A DNA stretch of 64,000 bases from Gaiellasilicea sp037720595 (GTDB taxonomy: Bacteria > Actinomycetota > Thermoleophilia > Gaiellales > Gaiellaceae), in contig JBBJLW010000018.1 of NCBI GenBank assembly GCA_037720595.1, forward strand, positions 3,742 to 67,741. Reading direction: 5' to 3'. Positions within the stretch are counted from its first letter, which is position 1, and the number at the start of each line of letters is the position of its first letter. Shown here piece after piece: positions 36,166 to 45,783 of this stretch. The translations under genes and the position numbers were made by a program. Below the pieces are notes generated by a model. The model did not search any database, was not told the DNA's origin, and saw nothing but the letters and a program-made list of their open reading frames with translations.

Positions 36166-37836
36166 CTAGCCGGCGGCGCGCAGCTCGACCGCGCCACGCG
36201 CGTGCGAGCGGGCCAGAGCGGCGCCGACGAACTCGCGGAAGAGCGGCGCGGGTCGCGTCGGCCGCGACTTGAACTCCGGGTGGAACTGGCTCGCGACGAA
36301 CCAGGGGTGATCCGGGAGCTCGATGATCTCGACCAGCCGGCCTTCCTGGAAGGTGCCCGAGACGACGAGGCCGTGCTCGATCAGGGTCGGCCGGTAGTGG
36401 TTGTTCACCTCGTAGCGGTGCCGGTGGCGCTCGTGCACGACGGCCTCGCCGTAGGCCTCGCGCGTCCGCGTCTCGTCGACGACCTCGACCGCCTGGGCGC
36501 CGAGCCGCATCGTGCCGCCGAGATCCTCGATCTCCTTCTGTTCGGGCAGCAGGTCGATCACCGGGTACGGCGTCTCCGGATCCATCTCCGTCGAGTTGGC
36601 GCCCTCGAGCCCGCAGACGTGGCGCGCGAACTCGGAGACGGCGACGTGCATCCCGAGGCAGATCCCGAGGTACGGGATCCCGCGCTCGCGCGCGACCTGG
36701 CAGGCGAGAATCTTGCCCTCCCAGCCCCGCGAGCCGAAACCGCCGGGCACGAGGACGCCGTCGACCTCGTCGAGCAGGTCGGCCGCCTCCTCGTAGGACA
36801 TGTTCTCGGCGTCGACCCACTGCACTCGCACCGAGCAGCCCTGGTGGACACCCGCGTGCTTGAGCGCCTCGTGCACCGACAGATAGGCGTCGTGCAACTT
36901 CACGTACTTGCCGACCAAAGCGATCGTGACCTCGCTCCGCCGATCGGTCCGATCGATCTGGCCGATCCGGTCGATCAGCTCCTGCCACTCGCCGAGCACG
37001 GCAGGCGGCGTCACGAGCCCGAGCTGCTCGCAGACGAGCGTGTCGAGCCCCTCCGCCTGGAGCACGGCCGGGACGAGGTAGACATCCGCCACGTCCGGGC
37101 AAGCGACCACCGAGGCAACGTCGACGTCGGCGAAGAGGGCGATCTTGTCCTTGATCCCCTGGTCGAGCTCCTCGTGCGAGCGGCAGACGATCACGTCGGG
37201 GTGGATTCCGATCCGGCGCAGCTCGTTGACCGAATGCTGCGTCGGCTTCGTCTTCAACTCGCCCGCGGCCTCGATGTACGGAACGAGCGTGCAATGAAGG
37301 TAGAGGACGTTCTCGGGGCCGACCTCGCGCCGGAACTGGCGGATCGCCTCGAGGAACGGGAGCGACTCGATGTCGCCGACGGTGCCGCCGATCTCGCTGA
37401 TCACGACGTCGGCCGGCGAGGCCTTCGCGGCACGCTTGATCCTGGCCTTGATCTCGTTCGTGATGTGCGGGATCACCTGGACGGTCGCGCCCAGGAACTC
37501 GCCCTTTCGCTCCTTCCGCAGCACCGCCTCCCAGATCGCGCCGGCGCTGTGGCTCGCGTTCCGCGACATGTTCTCGTCGACGAAGCGCTCGTAGTGGCCG
37601 ATGTCGAGGTCGGTCTCGGCGCCGTCCTCAGTGACGAACACCTCACCGTGCTGGAACGGGCTCATCGTCCCAGGATCGACGTTCAGGTACGGGTCGAACT
37701 TCTGGGCCTGCACCCGGAGCCCACGCGCCTTCAGAAGGCGACCGAGCGAGGCGGCGACTATCCCCTTGCCGAGCGCGGAGACGACCCCGCCTGTGACGAA
37801 GACGTACTTGGTGCCGGCCGCCGGTGACTCGCTCAT
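36166..37836 (-). CDS. pyrG: CTP synthase
   Basis: CTP synthetase of 556 aa, making CTP from UTP, ATP and glutamine. The synthase domain begins VFVTGGVVSALGKGI, with GTMSPFQHGEVFVTEDGAE; the glutaminase domain has nucleophile LGICLGMHVAVSE and the catalytic His/Glu SQFHPEF. All key residues are intact. Its start overlaps the stop of the GT2/MraY-like gene (ATGA). Part of the tlyA-nadK-recN-steA-steB-pyrG order also found in mycobacteria and corynebacteria. Confidence 0.97.
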   Translation of the reverse strand: MSESPAAGTKYVFVTGGVVSALGKGIVAASLGRLLKARGLRVQAQKFDPYLNVDPGTMSPFQHGEVFVTEDGAETDLDIGHYERFVDENMSRNASHSAGAIWEAVLRKERKGEFLGATVQVIPHITNEIKARIKRAAKASPADVVISEIGGTVGDIESLPFLEAIRQFRREVGPENVLYLHCTLVPYIEAAGELKTKPTQHSVNELRRIGIHPDVIVCRSHEELDQGIKDKIALFADVDVASVVACPDVADVYLVPAVLQAEGLDTLVCEQLGLVTPPAVLGEWQELIDRIGQIDRTDRRSEVTIALVGKYVKLHDAYLSVHEALKHAGVHQGCSVRVQWVDAENMSYEEAADLLDEVDGVLVPGGFGSRGWEGKILACQVARERGIPYLGICLGMHVAVSEFARHVCGLEGANSTEMDPETPYPVIDLLPEQKEIEDLGGTMRLGAQAVEVVDETRTREAYGEAVVHERHRHRYEVNNHYRPTLIEHGLVVSGTFQEGRLVEIIELPDHPWFVASQFHPEFKSRPTRPAPLFREFVGAALARSHARGAVELRAAG

Positions 37837-39059
37837 ACGGGTTGCCTGCCGAGCGCGTCGAGCTCGCGAAACGGCGACGCCGCCTCGATCAGCAGCCCGA
37901 GGGAGCGTCTCTCCCCGAGGAGGGTAAGGCCCACGAGCGCCGCGATCGCGCTCCAGCGCTGCCTCCGTGAAAACCGTTCCACGGAACCGAAACCTAGCAC
38001 GGCGCCGAGCGCGTTCGAGCCGGAGTCGCCGAGCATCGCCATCTCGCGAAGATCGTAGGGAGCCAGCAGGACGGCGGTCGCGGCGGCCCGGCGAGAGGTG
38101 CCGTTCAGCACGAGCGAGCCGAGCGCGAACGCTTTCAGCGCCCGGCCGGGCCGCGTGTCGAGCTGGTTGACGACGTTGGCGGACAGCGACACGAGCAGCG
38201 CGGCCGAGAGCGAACGCGTCCTCAGGAACGCATAGGCGGGGATCCCGACGAGCTTGAGGACGCCAGTCGTGCGACCGGAGCGGAGATGCGCCCGAAAGCC
38301 CCGCTCCTCTCCGCTCCAGAGGTCGTCGGCGAGCCCGAGCAGGGCGATCGGCGCGACGAGGGGCTCGGCAAGGCCGACGATCCAGCCGACGAGCGGCAGC
38401 CGCAGCCCGCGATGGTTCGTCGCCTGCGGGCCGAACGCCAGCAGGACGTCTCGGAGCTGGCGCGCCCGGTGGACGAAGCCGGCGACGTCGCGGACGGTGG
38501 CGCGGTGCTCGAGCTCGAGGTCGACCTCGCGGAGCTCGAGCCCGGCGCGAAGAGCGTCTACCGTCATCCGCGCCTCGACGCCGAAGCCCGCCGCGACGGG
38601 AAAGCAGGCAGCCCGCGTCTCGGCCGAGAGAAGGCGCTGGCCCGAGAGCGGCTCGCGCGTCGCAACCCCGGTCACGAGCTCGATCAGCCGTCGCGCCGTC
38701 GCTTTCGCCAGCCCGAAGCCACCTCCCTGCCGGCGCACGAAAGCTGCGACCACGAGATCGCCGTGGGCAGCCACGAGCGGGGTGAGGTCGCCGCGGAGAT
38801 CCGCGTCACACAGGAGCAGCCGTCCCGGCGGCGCTGTCCGCTCGGCGAGGGTCAGCGCCTGGCCTTTGCCCCGGTGCGGCAGCCGCAGGACGTGGGCGCC
38901 GGCGCTCGCGGCGACGTGCGCAGTCGAATCGCGCGAGCCGTCGTCGGCAACGATCATCTCCACGCCGGGAAACAGCCTCGCCAACTCCGCGATCGTCGCT
39001 CCGATTCGCGCCTCCTCGTCGCACGCCGCGATCAGGATCGTCAGGCGCGAGTCACCCAC
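37833..39059 (-). CDS. GT2 glycosyltransferase fused to a MraY/WecA-like C-terminal half
   Basis: Membrane-linked protein of 408 aa. Residues about 1-200 are a family 2 glycosyltransferase: AACDEEARIGATIAEL, IVADDGSRDST and the metal site LLCDADLRG. Residues about 220-408 match only the later part of the polyprenyl-phosphate phosphoglycosyltransferase family: LGLADDLWSGEERGFRAH, RTTGVLKLVG and the catalytic LGDSGSNALGAVLGF, with several hydrophobic helices. The first helices of a normal MraY/WecA are absent. Position between steB and pyrG suggests a role in envelope glycan synthesis; no product is known. Confidence 0.8.
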   Translation of the reverse strand: MGDSRLTILIAACDEEARIGATIAELARLFPGVEMIVADDGSRDSTAHVAASAGAHVLRLPHRGKGQALTLAERTAPPGRLLLCDADLRGDLTPLVAAHGDLVVAAFVRRQGGGFGLAKATARRLIELVTGVATREPLSGQRLLSAETRAACFPVAAGFGVEARMTVDALRAGLELREVDLELEHRATVRDVAGFVHRARQLRDVLLAFGPQATNHRGLRLPLVGWIVGLAEPLVAPIALLGLADDLWSGEERGFRAHLRSGRTTGVLKLVGIPAYAFLRTRSLSAALLVSLSANVVNQLDTRPGRALKAFALGSLVLNGTSRRAAATAVLLAPYDLREMAMLGDSGSNALGAVLGFGSVERFSRRQRWSAIAALVGLTLLGERRSLGLLIEAASPFRELDALGRQPV

Positions 39060-39942
39060 CCGCGCCGGCGACCGGAAGCGGCTCGATCTCAGGCAGGATC
39101 CCGTCCTCGGCGGTGTCCCGGATCCCGTAGTCGCCGGGCTCGGCGCCCGCGAGAAGCAGGATCAGCGCGAGCCCGCCGAGCGGCGTGTCGATCCCGTCGA
39201 CCGTCGAGAGCCCGTTGCGCTGGAAGGCGGGAATCGCGCTCTGGAGGACGCGCGAGAGCTCGGCGCCGACCACCGGCTCGCCGGTCCCTGCGAGGCCGCC
39301 GTAGAGGCCGGCGAGGAAACGAGCCGTGTCGCCCTGCTGCGGCTCGGCCTGGCGGATCACGACGAGCGCGTCCGCGGGCGTGTCGAAGTCGCCCTCGCGC
39401 TGGCCGACGAGATCGGGCGTGAGGAGATCCCAGAGCGGAGTCTCGCCGCCGTCCACCAGCTCGCGGCCGAGGTCGCGGCCGAGGTTGTCGAGCTCGTCCT
39501 CGCCCACGTAGCCGCCGAACTCCTCCTGCGAGCCGAGCGTGCGTTCGAGCTCTTCGGTTATCACCGGGACGTTGATGGCCCGCATGCGGATGAGGTCGCC
39601 GCCGCTGCGGTTCAACGCGCGCCGCACCCATTCGAGCGTGGTATCGACCGAGCCCACGACGAGCACCGCCACGCCCGCGCCCTCGAGCCGCTGATCCGCG
39701 AGCACCGGATAGGCGCTCTCGACGAACGCCTGCGCGGCCGCCTGACGCCGCTCGAGGTCGCCCGCGCGCTCTTCGGCAGCGTCGACCCGGCCGTCGAGCT
39801 CGGCAATCCGGCGGTTGAAGCTGTCGCGTTGCGCATCGTCGACGAAGCCACGGCCGGAGATCCCGACGCCCGCGAGGATCCCGATCACGAGCGCGAGGAA
39901 GACCGCCGCGAGCGAGATCGCGTGATAGCGGAAGTCGAGCAC
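39052..39942 (-). CDS. steB: SteB/MctB-family membrane-anchored protein
   Basis: Protein of 296 aa with one N-terminal membrane helix (ISLAAVFLALVIGILAGVG), a coiled-coil stretch (NRRIAELDGRVDAAEERAGD) and an extracytoplasmic alpha/beta domain. This is the family of mycobacterial Rv1698 (first proposed as copper transporter MctB) and corynebacterial SteB, which with SteA controls cell separation. It is next to steA, as in those species. Overlaps the GT2/MraY-like gene by 8 bp. The copper role is disputed; the septal role is the better fit here by context. Confidence 0.85.
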   Translation of the reverse strand: MLDFRYHAISLAAVFLALVIGILAGVGISGRGFVDDAQRDSFNRRIAELDGRVDAAEERAGDLERRQAAAQAFVESAYPVLADQRLEGAGVAVLVVGSVDTTLEWVRRALNRSGGDLIRMRAINVPVITEELERTLGSQEEFGGYVGEDELDNLGRDLGRELVDGGETPLWDLLTPDLVGQREGDFDTPADALVVIRQAEPQQGDTARFLAGLYGGLAGTGEPVVGAELSRVLQSAIPAFQRNGLSTVDGIDTPLGGLALILLLAGAEPGDYGIRDTAEDGILPEIEPLPVAGAGG

Positions 39943-39961
39943 GACCGCAGTCTCGCAGAGC

Positions 39962-41083
39962 TCAAAGACCCAACAGGCGATCGGCCAGGCCGGTGAAGAC
40001 GCTGCGCAGGGCGGGGGACGCGGCGATCGCGACGACGATTCCTGCGAGCCCGGCTACGACGAGCGCGACGAGCGGCCACACGCCGACGCGGCGGCTGACG
40101 AGCTGGGAGACGCCCTTCGCGTCGACGAGGATCTCCCCCACCTTCAGCCGCGTCACGAAGGTGGACGACATTCCGGCCCGGTTGCGCTCGAGGAACTCGA
40201 CGAGGTTGAAATGGGTGCCGACGGCGACGATCAGCTCGGCGCCCTTCTCCTGCGCGAGCAGGAGCGCGATGTCCTCCGATATCCCCGGCGCAGAGATCGT
40301 GGCGAACGGGATGCCAAGGCGCCGCAGCCGCTCCTCGCCGGGCGCATGGCCCTCGCGGTAGGCATGCACGAGCACATCGGCGCCCGAGCGAAGCGCCTCG
40401 TCGGAGACCGAGTCCATGTCACCGACGATCACGTCCGGCCGCCAGCCCTCCTCGAGCAGGGCCTCCGCGCCGCCGTCCACAGCGACGAGAACGGGCCGGA
40501 AGTCGCGGACGTAGGAGCGGACGATGCGCAGGTCGCGCTTGTGTCCGGGCCCGCGGGCGACGACGAGCGCGTGCCGGCCGCGGAAGCTCGTCGCGAGTTG
40601 CGGGAAGTCGAGCCCCTCGGTGAGTAGCTCGCCCTCCTCCCGCAGGTAGCGCATCGTGTTGTCGGCGAAGTCGCGCAGCGCATCGGTGACACGCCCCTGC
40701 TGCTCGGCGAGCGCCGCGACGAGCGCTCGCTCCTCCATCGCGCGGCCGTTGACGAGGCAGGTGTTCTTCTTGAACACGCTGGCACCGCGGATCGTGATCC
40801 GGTCACCGTCGGAGAGCTCGTCGAAGAGCTCGGCTCCGGGCGCATCGATCAGGCGAACGCCGCCTCGGACGAGGAGGAGCGGGCCGGGATTCGGAAAACG
40901 ACCGCTCTGCGACTCGGCCACGTTGACGACGACGCGGATCCCGGACTCGACGAGCTCCTCGGCAGAGACGCGGTCGAGATCGGTGTGGTCGATGATCGCG
41001 ATGTCCTGCGGGGTCAGCCGCGGCGTCAGCTCCTTCGTGCGGCGACCGAGGCGGGCAACGCCGCTGTGCTCGACCAGGCTCAT
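39962..41083 (-). CDS. steA: Cell-separation protein SteA (putative cytokinetic ring protein)
   Basis: Protein of 373 aa. The N-terminal domain (DIAIIDHTDLDRVSAEEL) and the thiamin-pyrophosphokinase-like core (VLVAVDGGAEALLEEGW, PDVIVGDMDSVSDEALR) are typical of the SteA family; the C-terminus has a single membrane helix (WPLVALVVAGLAGIVVAI). Corynebacterial SteA acts with SteB to regulate peptidoglycan splitting at the septum. Start overlaps recN stop (ATGA); steB follows after 19 bp. Confidence 0.9.
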   Translation of the reverse strand: MSLVEHSGVARLGRRTKELTPRLTPQDIAIIDHTDLDRVSAEELVESGIRVVVNVAESQSGRFPNPGPLLLVRGGVRLIDAPGAELFDELSDGDRITIRGASVFKKNTCLVNGRAMEERALVAALAEQQGRVTDALRDFADNTMRYLREEGELLTEGLDFPQLATSFRGRHALVVARGPGHKRDLRIVRSYVRDFRPVLVAVDGGAEALLEEGWRPDVIVGDMDSVSDEALRSGADVLVHAYREGHAPGEERLRRLGIPFATISAPGISEDIALLLAQEKGAELIVAVGTHFNLVEFLERNRAGMSSTFVTRLKVGEILVDAKGVSQLVSRRVGVWPLVALVVAGLAGIVVAIAASPALRSVFTGLADRLLGL

Positions 41084-42705
41084 TGCAGGGCGGAAAGGAA
41101 CTCGCGCCCGCCGAGCATCCGTTCGAGCTCCTCGCGCCGCTCGGCCTCGTCCAGCTCCTCGATCCGCGTATGGGTCGGGTCGCCGGGCACCTTCTCGACG
41201 CGGAAGTGGCGGTCCGCGACGCTTGCGATCTGCGGGAGATGGGTGATCGTGATCACCTGAGCGCGCTCCGAGAGCCGCCTCAGGGTCTCCGCGACCGCGT
41301 GGGCGGTCGTGCCGCCAATCCCGGCGTCGATCTCGTCGAAGACGAGCGTCTCGCCACCTCCGACCGCGGCGATCGCGAGCGCGACGCGCGAGAGCTCGCC
41401 GCCCGAGGCGGTCTCGGCGATGGGGCCGAAGGGCAGGCCGGCGTTCGGCCGGATCAGGAAGACTGCCTCGTCGCAGCCGCTTGCACCCTGCTCGCGCTCG
41501 CGTAGCTCGACCCGGAACTCGCCCTCGCCCATGCCGACGCCGCGGAGCTCCTCGGCGACGGCCGCGGCGAAGGGCACGGCGGCGGTGGCGCGGGCCTCGC
41601 GAAGCTCGCCAGTGAGCCGGGCAACGCCCGCCTCGGCGAGCGAGAGCGCCTCGGCCGCGGCGATGGCCGGGTCGAGGCCGCCTGCGCGCGCCGCCAGCTC
41701 CGATCGGGCTCCGGTCGCGCGCTCGAGCAGCTCCTCGTACGTGCCGGCTCGAAAGCGCCGCTTCGCGTCGGCGATCCGCTCGAGCTCCTCTTCCACCCGC
41801 TCGACGCGGCCCGGGTCCGCCTCGAGTGAGGCGAGGAAGCCGCGGAGATCCGAGCCGAGCTCGTGCAGCCGCAGCGCGAGGTCGCGCAGCTCCCGTCCCG
41901 CGCGCTCGAGCTCCGGCGCGAGCCGCTCGAGCGGCGCGATCGCGCGCTCGGCGACGCCCGTAAGCGAGGCGGCGCCCTCACCGTCGTCCGGGGCAAGCGC
42001 CTCCGCCGCGGCGTTCGTCGCCTCCACGAGCTCCGTGGCATGGCGCAGCCGCTCGCGCTCGGCGCGCAATGCGGACTCGGCTTCGGGGTCGAGCCCCTCG
42101 ACGGCCTCGACAAGCGCCTCGAGCTCTGCGATCCGTGCCTCCTCGGCAGCGGCATCGCGGGTGAGCTCGTCGTGGCGCCGGCGGGCGGCGGCAACCTCGC
42201 GCCACGCCACCCGCAGCTCCCACCGGCGGCGGAGCTGCTCTTCGCCCGCATACGAGTCGAGCACGTCGAGCTGGTACGAGGGCCGCGCGAGCCGACGCTG
42301 CTCGAACTGGCCCGACATCGCGAGCAGCCGCTCGGTCGCCGCCGCGAGGTCCTCGCGCGCGACCGCCCGCCCCCAGGCGTACGCGCGCGTCCGCCCGTCG
42401 GCGAAGACACGGCGCGCGAGGACAAGGCCGGGCTCGTCTTCCGGCGCAAGGCCGGCGAGCGCCTCGAGCTCGTCGTCGTCGAAGAATCCCTCGGGCACCT
42501 CGAACTCCGCCTCGACATAGGCCTCCCGCGCGCCGGCACCCACCGCGCCCGCGTCCCCTTTCGCGCCGAGCAGAAGCCCGAATGCCTGGGCCAGGATCGT
42601 CTTGCCGGCCCCCGTCTCGCCCGTGATCGCGTTCAGCCCCGGCGCAGGCGCGAGCTCCGCGTCGCGGATCAGGACGAGGTTCTCGATGCGGAGGCTGCGA
42701 AGCAC
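41080..42705 (-). CDS. recN: DNA repair protein RecN
   Basis: SMC-like ATPase of 541 aa used in double-strand break repair. Walker A is ITGETGAGKTILAQAF near the N-terminus; the long middle is coiled coil rich in Glu/Arg/Ala; the C-terminal half has the ABC signature TASGGELSRVALAI, Walker B TLVFDEIDAGIGG and a switch His (ITHLPQIAS). Full length for the family. Usually SOS-regulated, but no SOS box is visible because the gene is 4 bp from nadK inside the operon. Confidence 0.95.
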   Translation of the reverse strand: MLRSLRIENLVLIRDAELAPAPGLNAITGETGAGKTILAQAFGLLLGAKGDAGAVGAGAREAYVEAEFEVPEGFFDDDELEALAGLAPEDEPGLVLARRVFADGRTRAYAWGRAVAREDLAAATERLLAMSGQFEQRRLARPSYQLDVLDSYAGEEQLRRRWELRVAWREVAAARRRHDELTRDAAAEEARIAELEALVEAVEGLDPEAESALRAERERLRHATELVEATNAAAEALAPDDGEGAASLTGVAERAIAPLERLAPELERAGRELRDLALRLHELGSDLRGFLASLEADPGRVERVEEELERIADAKRRFRAGTYEELLERATGARSELAARAGGLDPAIAAAEALSLAEAGVARLTGELREARATAAVPFAAAVAEELRGVGMGEGEFRVELREREQGASGCDEAVFLIRPNAGLPFGPIAETASGGELSRVALAIAAVGGGETLVFDEIDAGIGGTTAHAVAETLRRLSERAQVITITHLPQIASVADRHFRVEKVPGDPTHTRIEELDEAERREELERMLGGREFLSALQ

Positions 42706-42709
42706 CGAA

Positions 42710-43573
42710 CTAGGAAGCGAAGGTACGGCTGTAGCGGCTGAAGAATGTCGCCTCCGGAAGGGTGGCGAGGAGCGAGCGCTGCTCGCCGATCCGGGCGATC
42801 ACGCGGCCGCCGGGCGGAAGGTCGACGACGCGGTGTCCGTCGACGAGCGCCGTCGCGCCGAGGTCGGCGGTCCGGTTCCAGACGATCACGTCGCGGCCGC
42901 GCGGAACGACGAGCGGCCGGGCGTTCAGCGAATGTGGGGCGATGAACGTCACCGCCATCGCGTCGAGCCCCCACACGAGCACCGGGCCGCCGTTCGAGAA
43001 GTTGTAGCCCGTCGATCCCGGGGGAGTCGCACAGACGACTCCGTCGCACGCGAGTCGTCCGAGCTTCTCGTCTCCAACAGCCCATTCGAGCTGGATCATC
43101 CGCCCGACGACGGCGCTCGCGACCACGAGATCGTTGACCGCGACCCGCCGCTCCTCCCCCACCTCGACTTCGAGCGTCGGCAGCTCCACGACCTTGTATT
43201 CGCCGGCAAAGATCCGGGTGAGCCCCGACTCGAGCTCGCCTCGCGGAATCGAGGAGAGGAAGCCGACCCGACCGAAGTTGACGCCGATCACCGGCACCGC
43301 CGTACCGAGGAAACGGGCGAGGGCGCGGAGCATCGTGCCGTCGCCGCCGAGCACGACGGCGACGTCGACCTCCTCGTTGCCGTCGTCGGCGGCCGGGAGC
43401 GCATGCTTTGCAGCCTCGTCCTCGTCGAGCACCAGCTCGACCCCGGCCTCGCGCGCGACCGTCGCGAGCCGGGCAAGCGCCGGCCCGATCGTCTGCGGCT
43501 TGCCGTGGGTGAGCACGACCGCGCGGCGGATCTGTCTAGCCAACTGCGGTGTCGATCCGGTCGTCGATGTCAT
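42710..43573 (-). CDS. nadK: NAD kinase
   Basis: ATP/polyphosphate-NAD kinase of up to 287 aa that makes NADP. Marks are VVLGGDGTMLRALARF (GGDG motif), GVNFGRVGFL, VAVNDLVV and ATPPGSTGYNFSNGGP. The first start overlaps tlyA by 38 bp; a later start near RRAVVLTHGKP is possible. Located between tlyA and recN as in Mycobacterium. Confidence 0.94.
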   Translation of the reverse strand: MTSTTGSTPQLARQIRRAVVLTHGKPQTIGPALARLATVAREAGVELVLDEDEAAKHALPAADDGNEEVDVAVVLGGDGTMLRALARFLGTAVPVIGVNFGRVGFLSSIPRGELESGLTRIFAGEYKVVELPTLEVEVGEERRVAVNDLVVASAVVGRMIQLEWAVGDEKLGRLACDGVVCATPPGSTGYNFSNGGPVLVWGLDAMAVTFIAPHSLNARPLVVPRGRDVIVWNRTADLGATALVDGHRVVDLPPGGRVIARIGEQRSLLATLPEATFFSRYSRTFAS

Positions 43574-44300
43574 CGAGGAGCACGGCCTCGTCGCGGTGGA
43601 TGAAGTGGACGAAGAACTCGCGGTTGCCCTTCGGGCCGGGCAAGCCTGAGTCTACGACGCCGACGGCCGTCGCCCCCCAGCCGAGCGCGGCGTCGATCAC
43701 CTCGCGCAGGACTCGCCGCCGCACCGCCGGATCGCGTACCACGCCGCCCTGGGGAACGTCCGCGCGGCCGGCCTCGAACTGCGGCTTCACGAGCACGAGC
43801 GCGTCCCACTCGTCGTCGAGCAGGCGCAGCGCGGGCGGAAGCACGAGCCTGACGCTGATGAAGGACACGTCGCAGACGAGCAGATCGGGGCGGAACGGCA
43901 GCTCGGTCAACTCGCGCGCGTTCGTCCGCTCGAGCACGATCACACGCGGGTCGTCGCGGAGCTTCGGGTGGAGCTGACCGTAGCCGACGTCGACCGCGAT
44001 CACCCTTGCCGCGCCGTTCTGGAGCAGGCAGTCCGTGAAGCCCCCCGTCGAGGCGCCGAGGTCGATCGCGTCGCGGTCGTCGAGCTCGACGTGGAGCTGC
44101 GCCAGCGCGTTCGCGAGCTTCTCGCCGCCGCGCGAGACGAAGCGCGCCGGCCGCTCGACCTCCAGCTCGGCATCCTCGTCGACCTGGTGCCCGGGCTTGT
44201 CATGGCCACGAACGAGGCCGGCGAGCACGAGCGCCTGCGCCTGCGCGCGGCTCTCCGCGTGTCCGCGCTCGACGAGCAGGACATCGAGTCGCTTCTTCAT
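43536..44300 (-). CDS. tlyA: TlyA family rRNA methyltransferase/hemolysin-like
   Basis: Protein of 254 aa with an N-terminal S4 RNA-binding domain (RLDVLLVERGHAESRAQA, MVLAGLV-type turn) and an FtsJ-like methyltransferase domain (DLGASTGGFTDCLLQNGA, VDVGYGQLHPKLRDDPRV, VKPQFEAGRADV). TlyA 2'-O-methylates 16S and 23S rRNA in mycobacteria, which affects capreomycin sensitivity. First gene of the tlyA-nadK-recN-steA-steB-GT-pyrG series. Divergent from the acetyltransferase gene 38 bp away. Confidence 0.94.
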   Translation of the reverse strand: MKKRLDVLLVERGHAESRAQAQALVLAGLVRGHDKPGHQVDEDAELEVERPARFVSRGGEKLANALAQLHVELDDRDAIDLGASTGGFTDCLLQNGAARVIAVDVGYGQLHPKLRDDPRVIVLERTNARELTELPFRPDLLVCDVSFISVRLVLPPALRLLDDEWDALVLVKPQFEAGRADVPQGGVVRDPAVRRRVLREVIDAALGWGATAVGVVDSGLPGPKGNREFFVHFIHRDEAVLLDDIDDRIDTAVG

Positions 44301-44338
44301 CGTGCAAGGGTAGTCCGCGCACCTGTTACACCTCTGTC

Positions 44339-44833
44339 ATGGAATTGCACGGAGATCGCGTCGTCCTGCGGCCGCTCGCTGAGGAGTACGTCGCGGCGCT
44401 CGCTGAGATCGGGAGCGAGCCGGAGGTGGCGCGCTGGTGGGCCGGAATCGACGAGCCGTACCTCCTCGAGGAGCTGGCGGCCGGGCTGAGCTTCGCGATC
44501 GTCTCGGAAGGCGAGGTCGCGGGAATGATCCAGCTCTACGAGGAGCTGGACGAGGAGTTCCGGCACGCGGGGATGGATCTCTTCCTCGGCACGCAGTTCC
44601 AGGATCGCGGGCTCGGCACCGATGCCGTGCGGACGATGGCCCGCTACCTCGTGCGCGAGCGCGGCCACCACCGGCTGATCATCGATCCGGCCGCCGACAA
44701 CGAGCGTGCGATCCGCTGCTACGAGAAGATCGGCTTCCGCCGCGTCGGGATTATGCGCGAGTACTGGCTCGACCCGGACGGCGTCCGGCGCGACGGATTG
44801 CTGCTCGATCTGCTCGCGTCCGAGCTCGCCTAG
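44339..44833 (+). CDS. GNAT acetyltransferase, aminoglycoside 6'-N-acetyltransferase-like
   Basis: Protein of 164 aa with the GNAT fold and AAC(6')-type features: LHGDRVVLRPLAEEYV, LFLGTQFQDRGLGTDAVR (acetyl-CoA loop) and IDPAADNERAIRCYEKIGF. The family includes aminoglycoside-modifying enzymes and many other N-acetyltransferases, so resistance cannot be concluded. The stop shares CTAG with the decayed arginase gene in the opposite orientation. Confidence 0.85.
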   Translation: MELHGDRVVLRPLAEEYVAALAEIGSEPEVARWWAGIDEPYLLEELAAGLSFAIVSEGEVAGMIQLYEELDEEFRHAGMDLFLGTQFQDRGLGTDAVRTMARYLVRERGHHRLIIDPAADNERAIRCYEKIGFRRVGIMREYWLDPDGVRRDGLLLDLLASELA

Positions 44834-45704
44834 CCGAGGCCGCCGGCGAGCGCGGCAGCGAGGTTCCGGCCCGCCGCCCCCGCCGGGATCGAGCGTCGGA
44901 TTGTAGATCGTGATCTCGACGCCGACGACGCGCCCCGTGGCCATCGCGGTCCGCAACACGGCGGTGAGCTCAGCCGCGTCGAGGCCCCCGGGCTGCCGGT
45001 AGTCGACCGCCGGCATCACGGCGTCGTCGAGGACGTCGGCGTCGACATGGATCCAGTAGCTCTCTGGACCGTCGGAACGCATGAGGTGCGCGATCGCATC
45101 CTGCGCGGCCTGTTCGTGGCCTCGAGAGCGGACCGTAGGCAGGTCGAGTCCGAGCAGCTCCGCGGGCAGCGGCTGGCTACCGTCCCGGGCGCTCTCGTCG
45201 CCGTCGCGGAAGCCGAATGCGACGGCATCCTCAGAACGGATCAGGGCGCCACTCCAGCCGGGAAGCAGGGCGGGCCCGTGACCGGTGACGAGTGCGAGAT
45301 CCATCGACGCGGCCTCTCCTGTCGGCTCCGCGGCGGGCTGGTAGAAGTCGGCGTGTGGCCGTCGAGAAAGAGCAACCCGAAGCGGCCACGGCGGCGTAGG
45401 GCCAGCGCATTGCCGAGCAGGATGCTGCAGTCGCCGCCCAGCACGAGCGGAGCGCGGCCGATGTCGAGCTGCTCGCCGACGGCGTCGGCCAGCCCCGCTG
45501 CGAACTGCGCAACCTCCGGAGCGTGAAGCACTCCAGACGCGGGATCCCGGAGGAAGGTCTTCGCCGGCACCTCGAGCGTGGCGGCCACCGAAGCGTCAAG
45601 CGCGTCGAGCAACCCAGCGTCCTCAGCGCGCGCGGGAGCAGCTCGACGCCAACTGCTCGCAGCCCGAGCCCCGACGGCGCCTCGACAACCGCCCATGCCG
45701 TCAC
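44830..45704 (-). pseudogene. Multiply frameshifted arginase/agmatinase-family gene
   Basis: Ureohydrolase-family gene readable only by changing frame three times. Start MTAWAVVEAPSGLGLRAVGV; then GLLDALDASVAATLEVPAK to LVLGGDCSILLGNALALRRR and GLLFLDGH; then MDLALVTGHGPALLP, YWIHVDADVLDDAVMPAVDY and EITIYNPTLDP; finally NLAAALAGGLG. Metal-ligand motifs GGDCS and HVDADVLDD are preserved. Lesions: a G missing near 45637-45642, an AC duplication after GLLFLDGH (about 45340) and an extra G in a G run near 44880-44890. High residual similarity suggests recent decay or sequence errors. Confidence 0.78.
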
Positions 45705-45783
45705 CTGGATCCCCCGTCACCGAGACCGCGCACCTCCGCAGTATCGCGGGGCTTTCGACGCGCGACCCGCTAAGACCTACCGC

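Noticed and set aside
36147..36167. PadR operator upstream of the PadR gene
   Set aside because: The GGACT/AGTCC repeat is short and unlike the ATGT-ACAT PadR sites; kept only as a remark.
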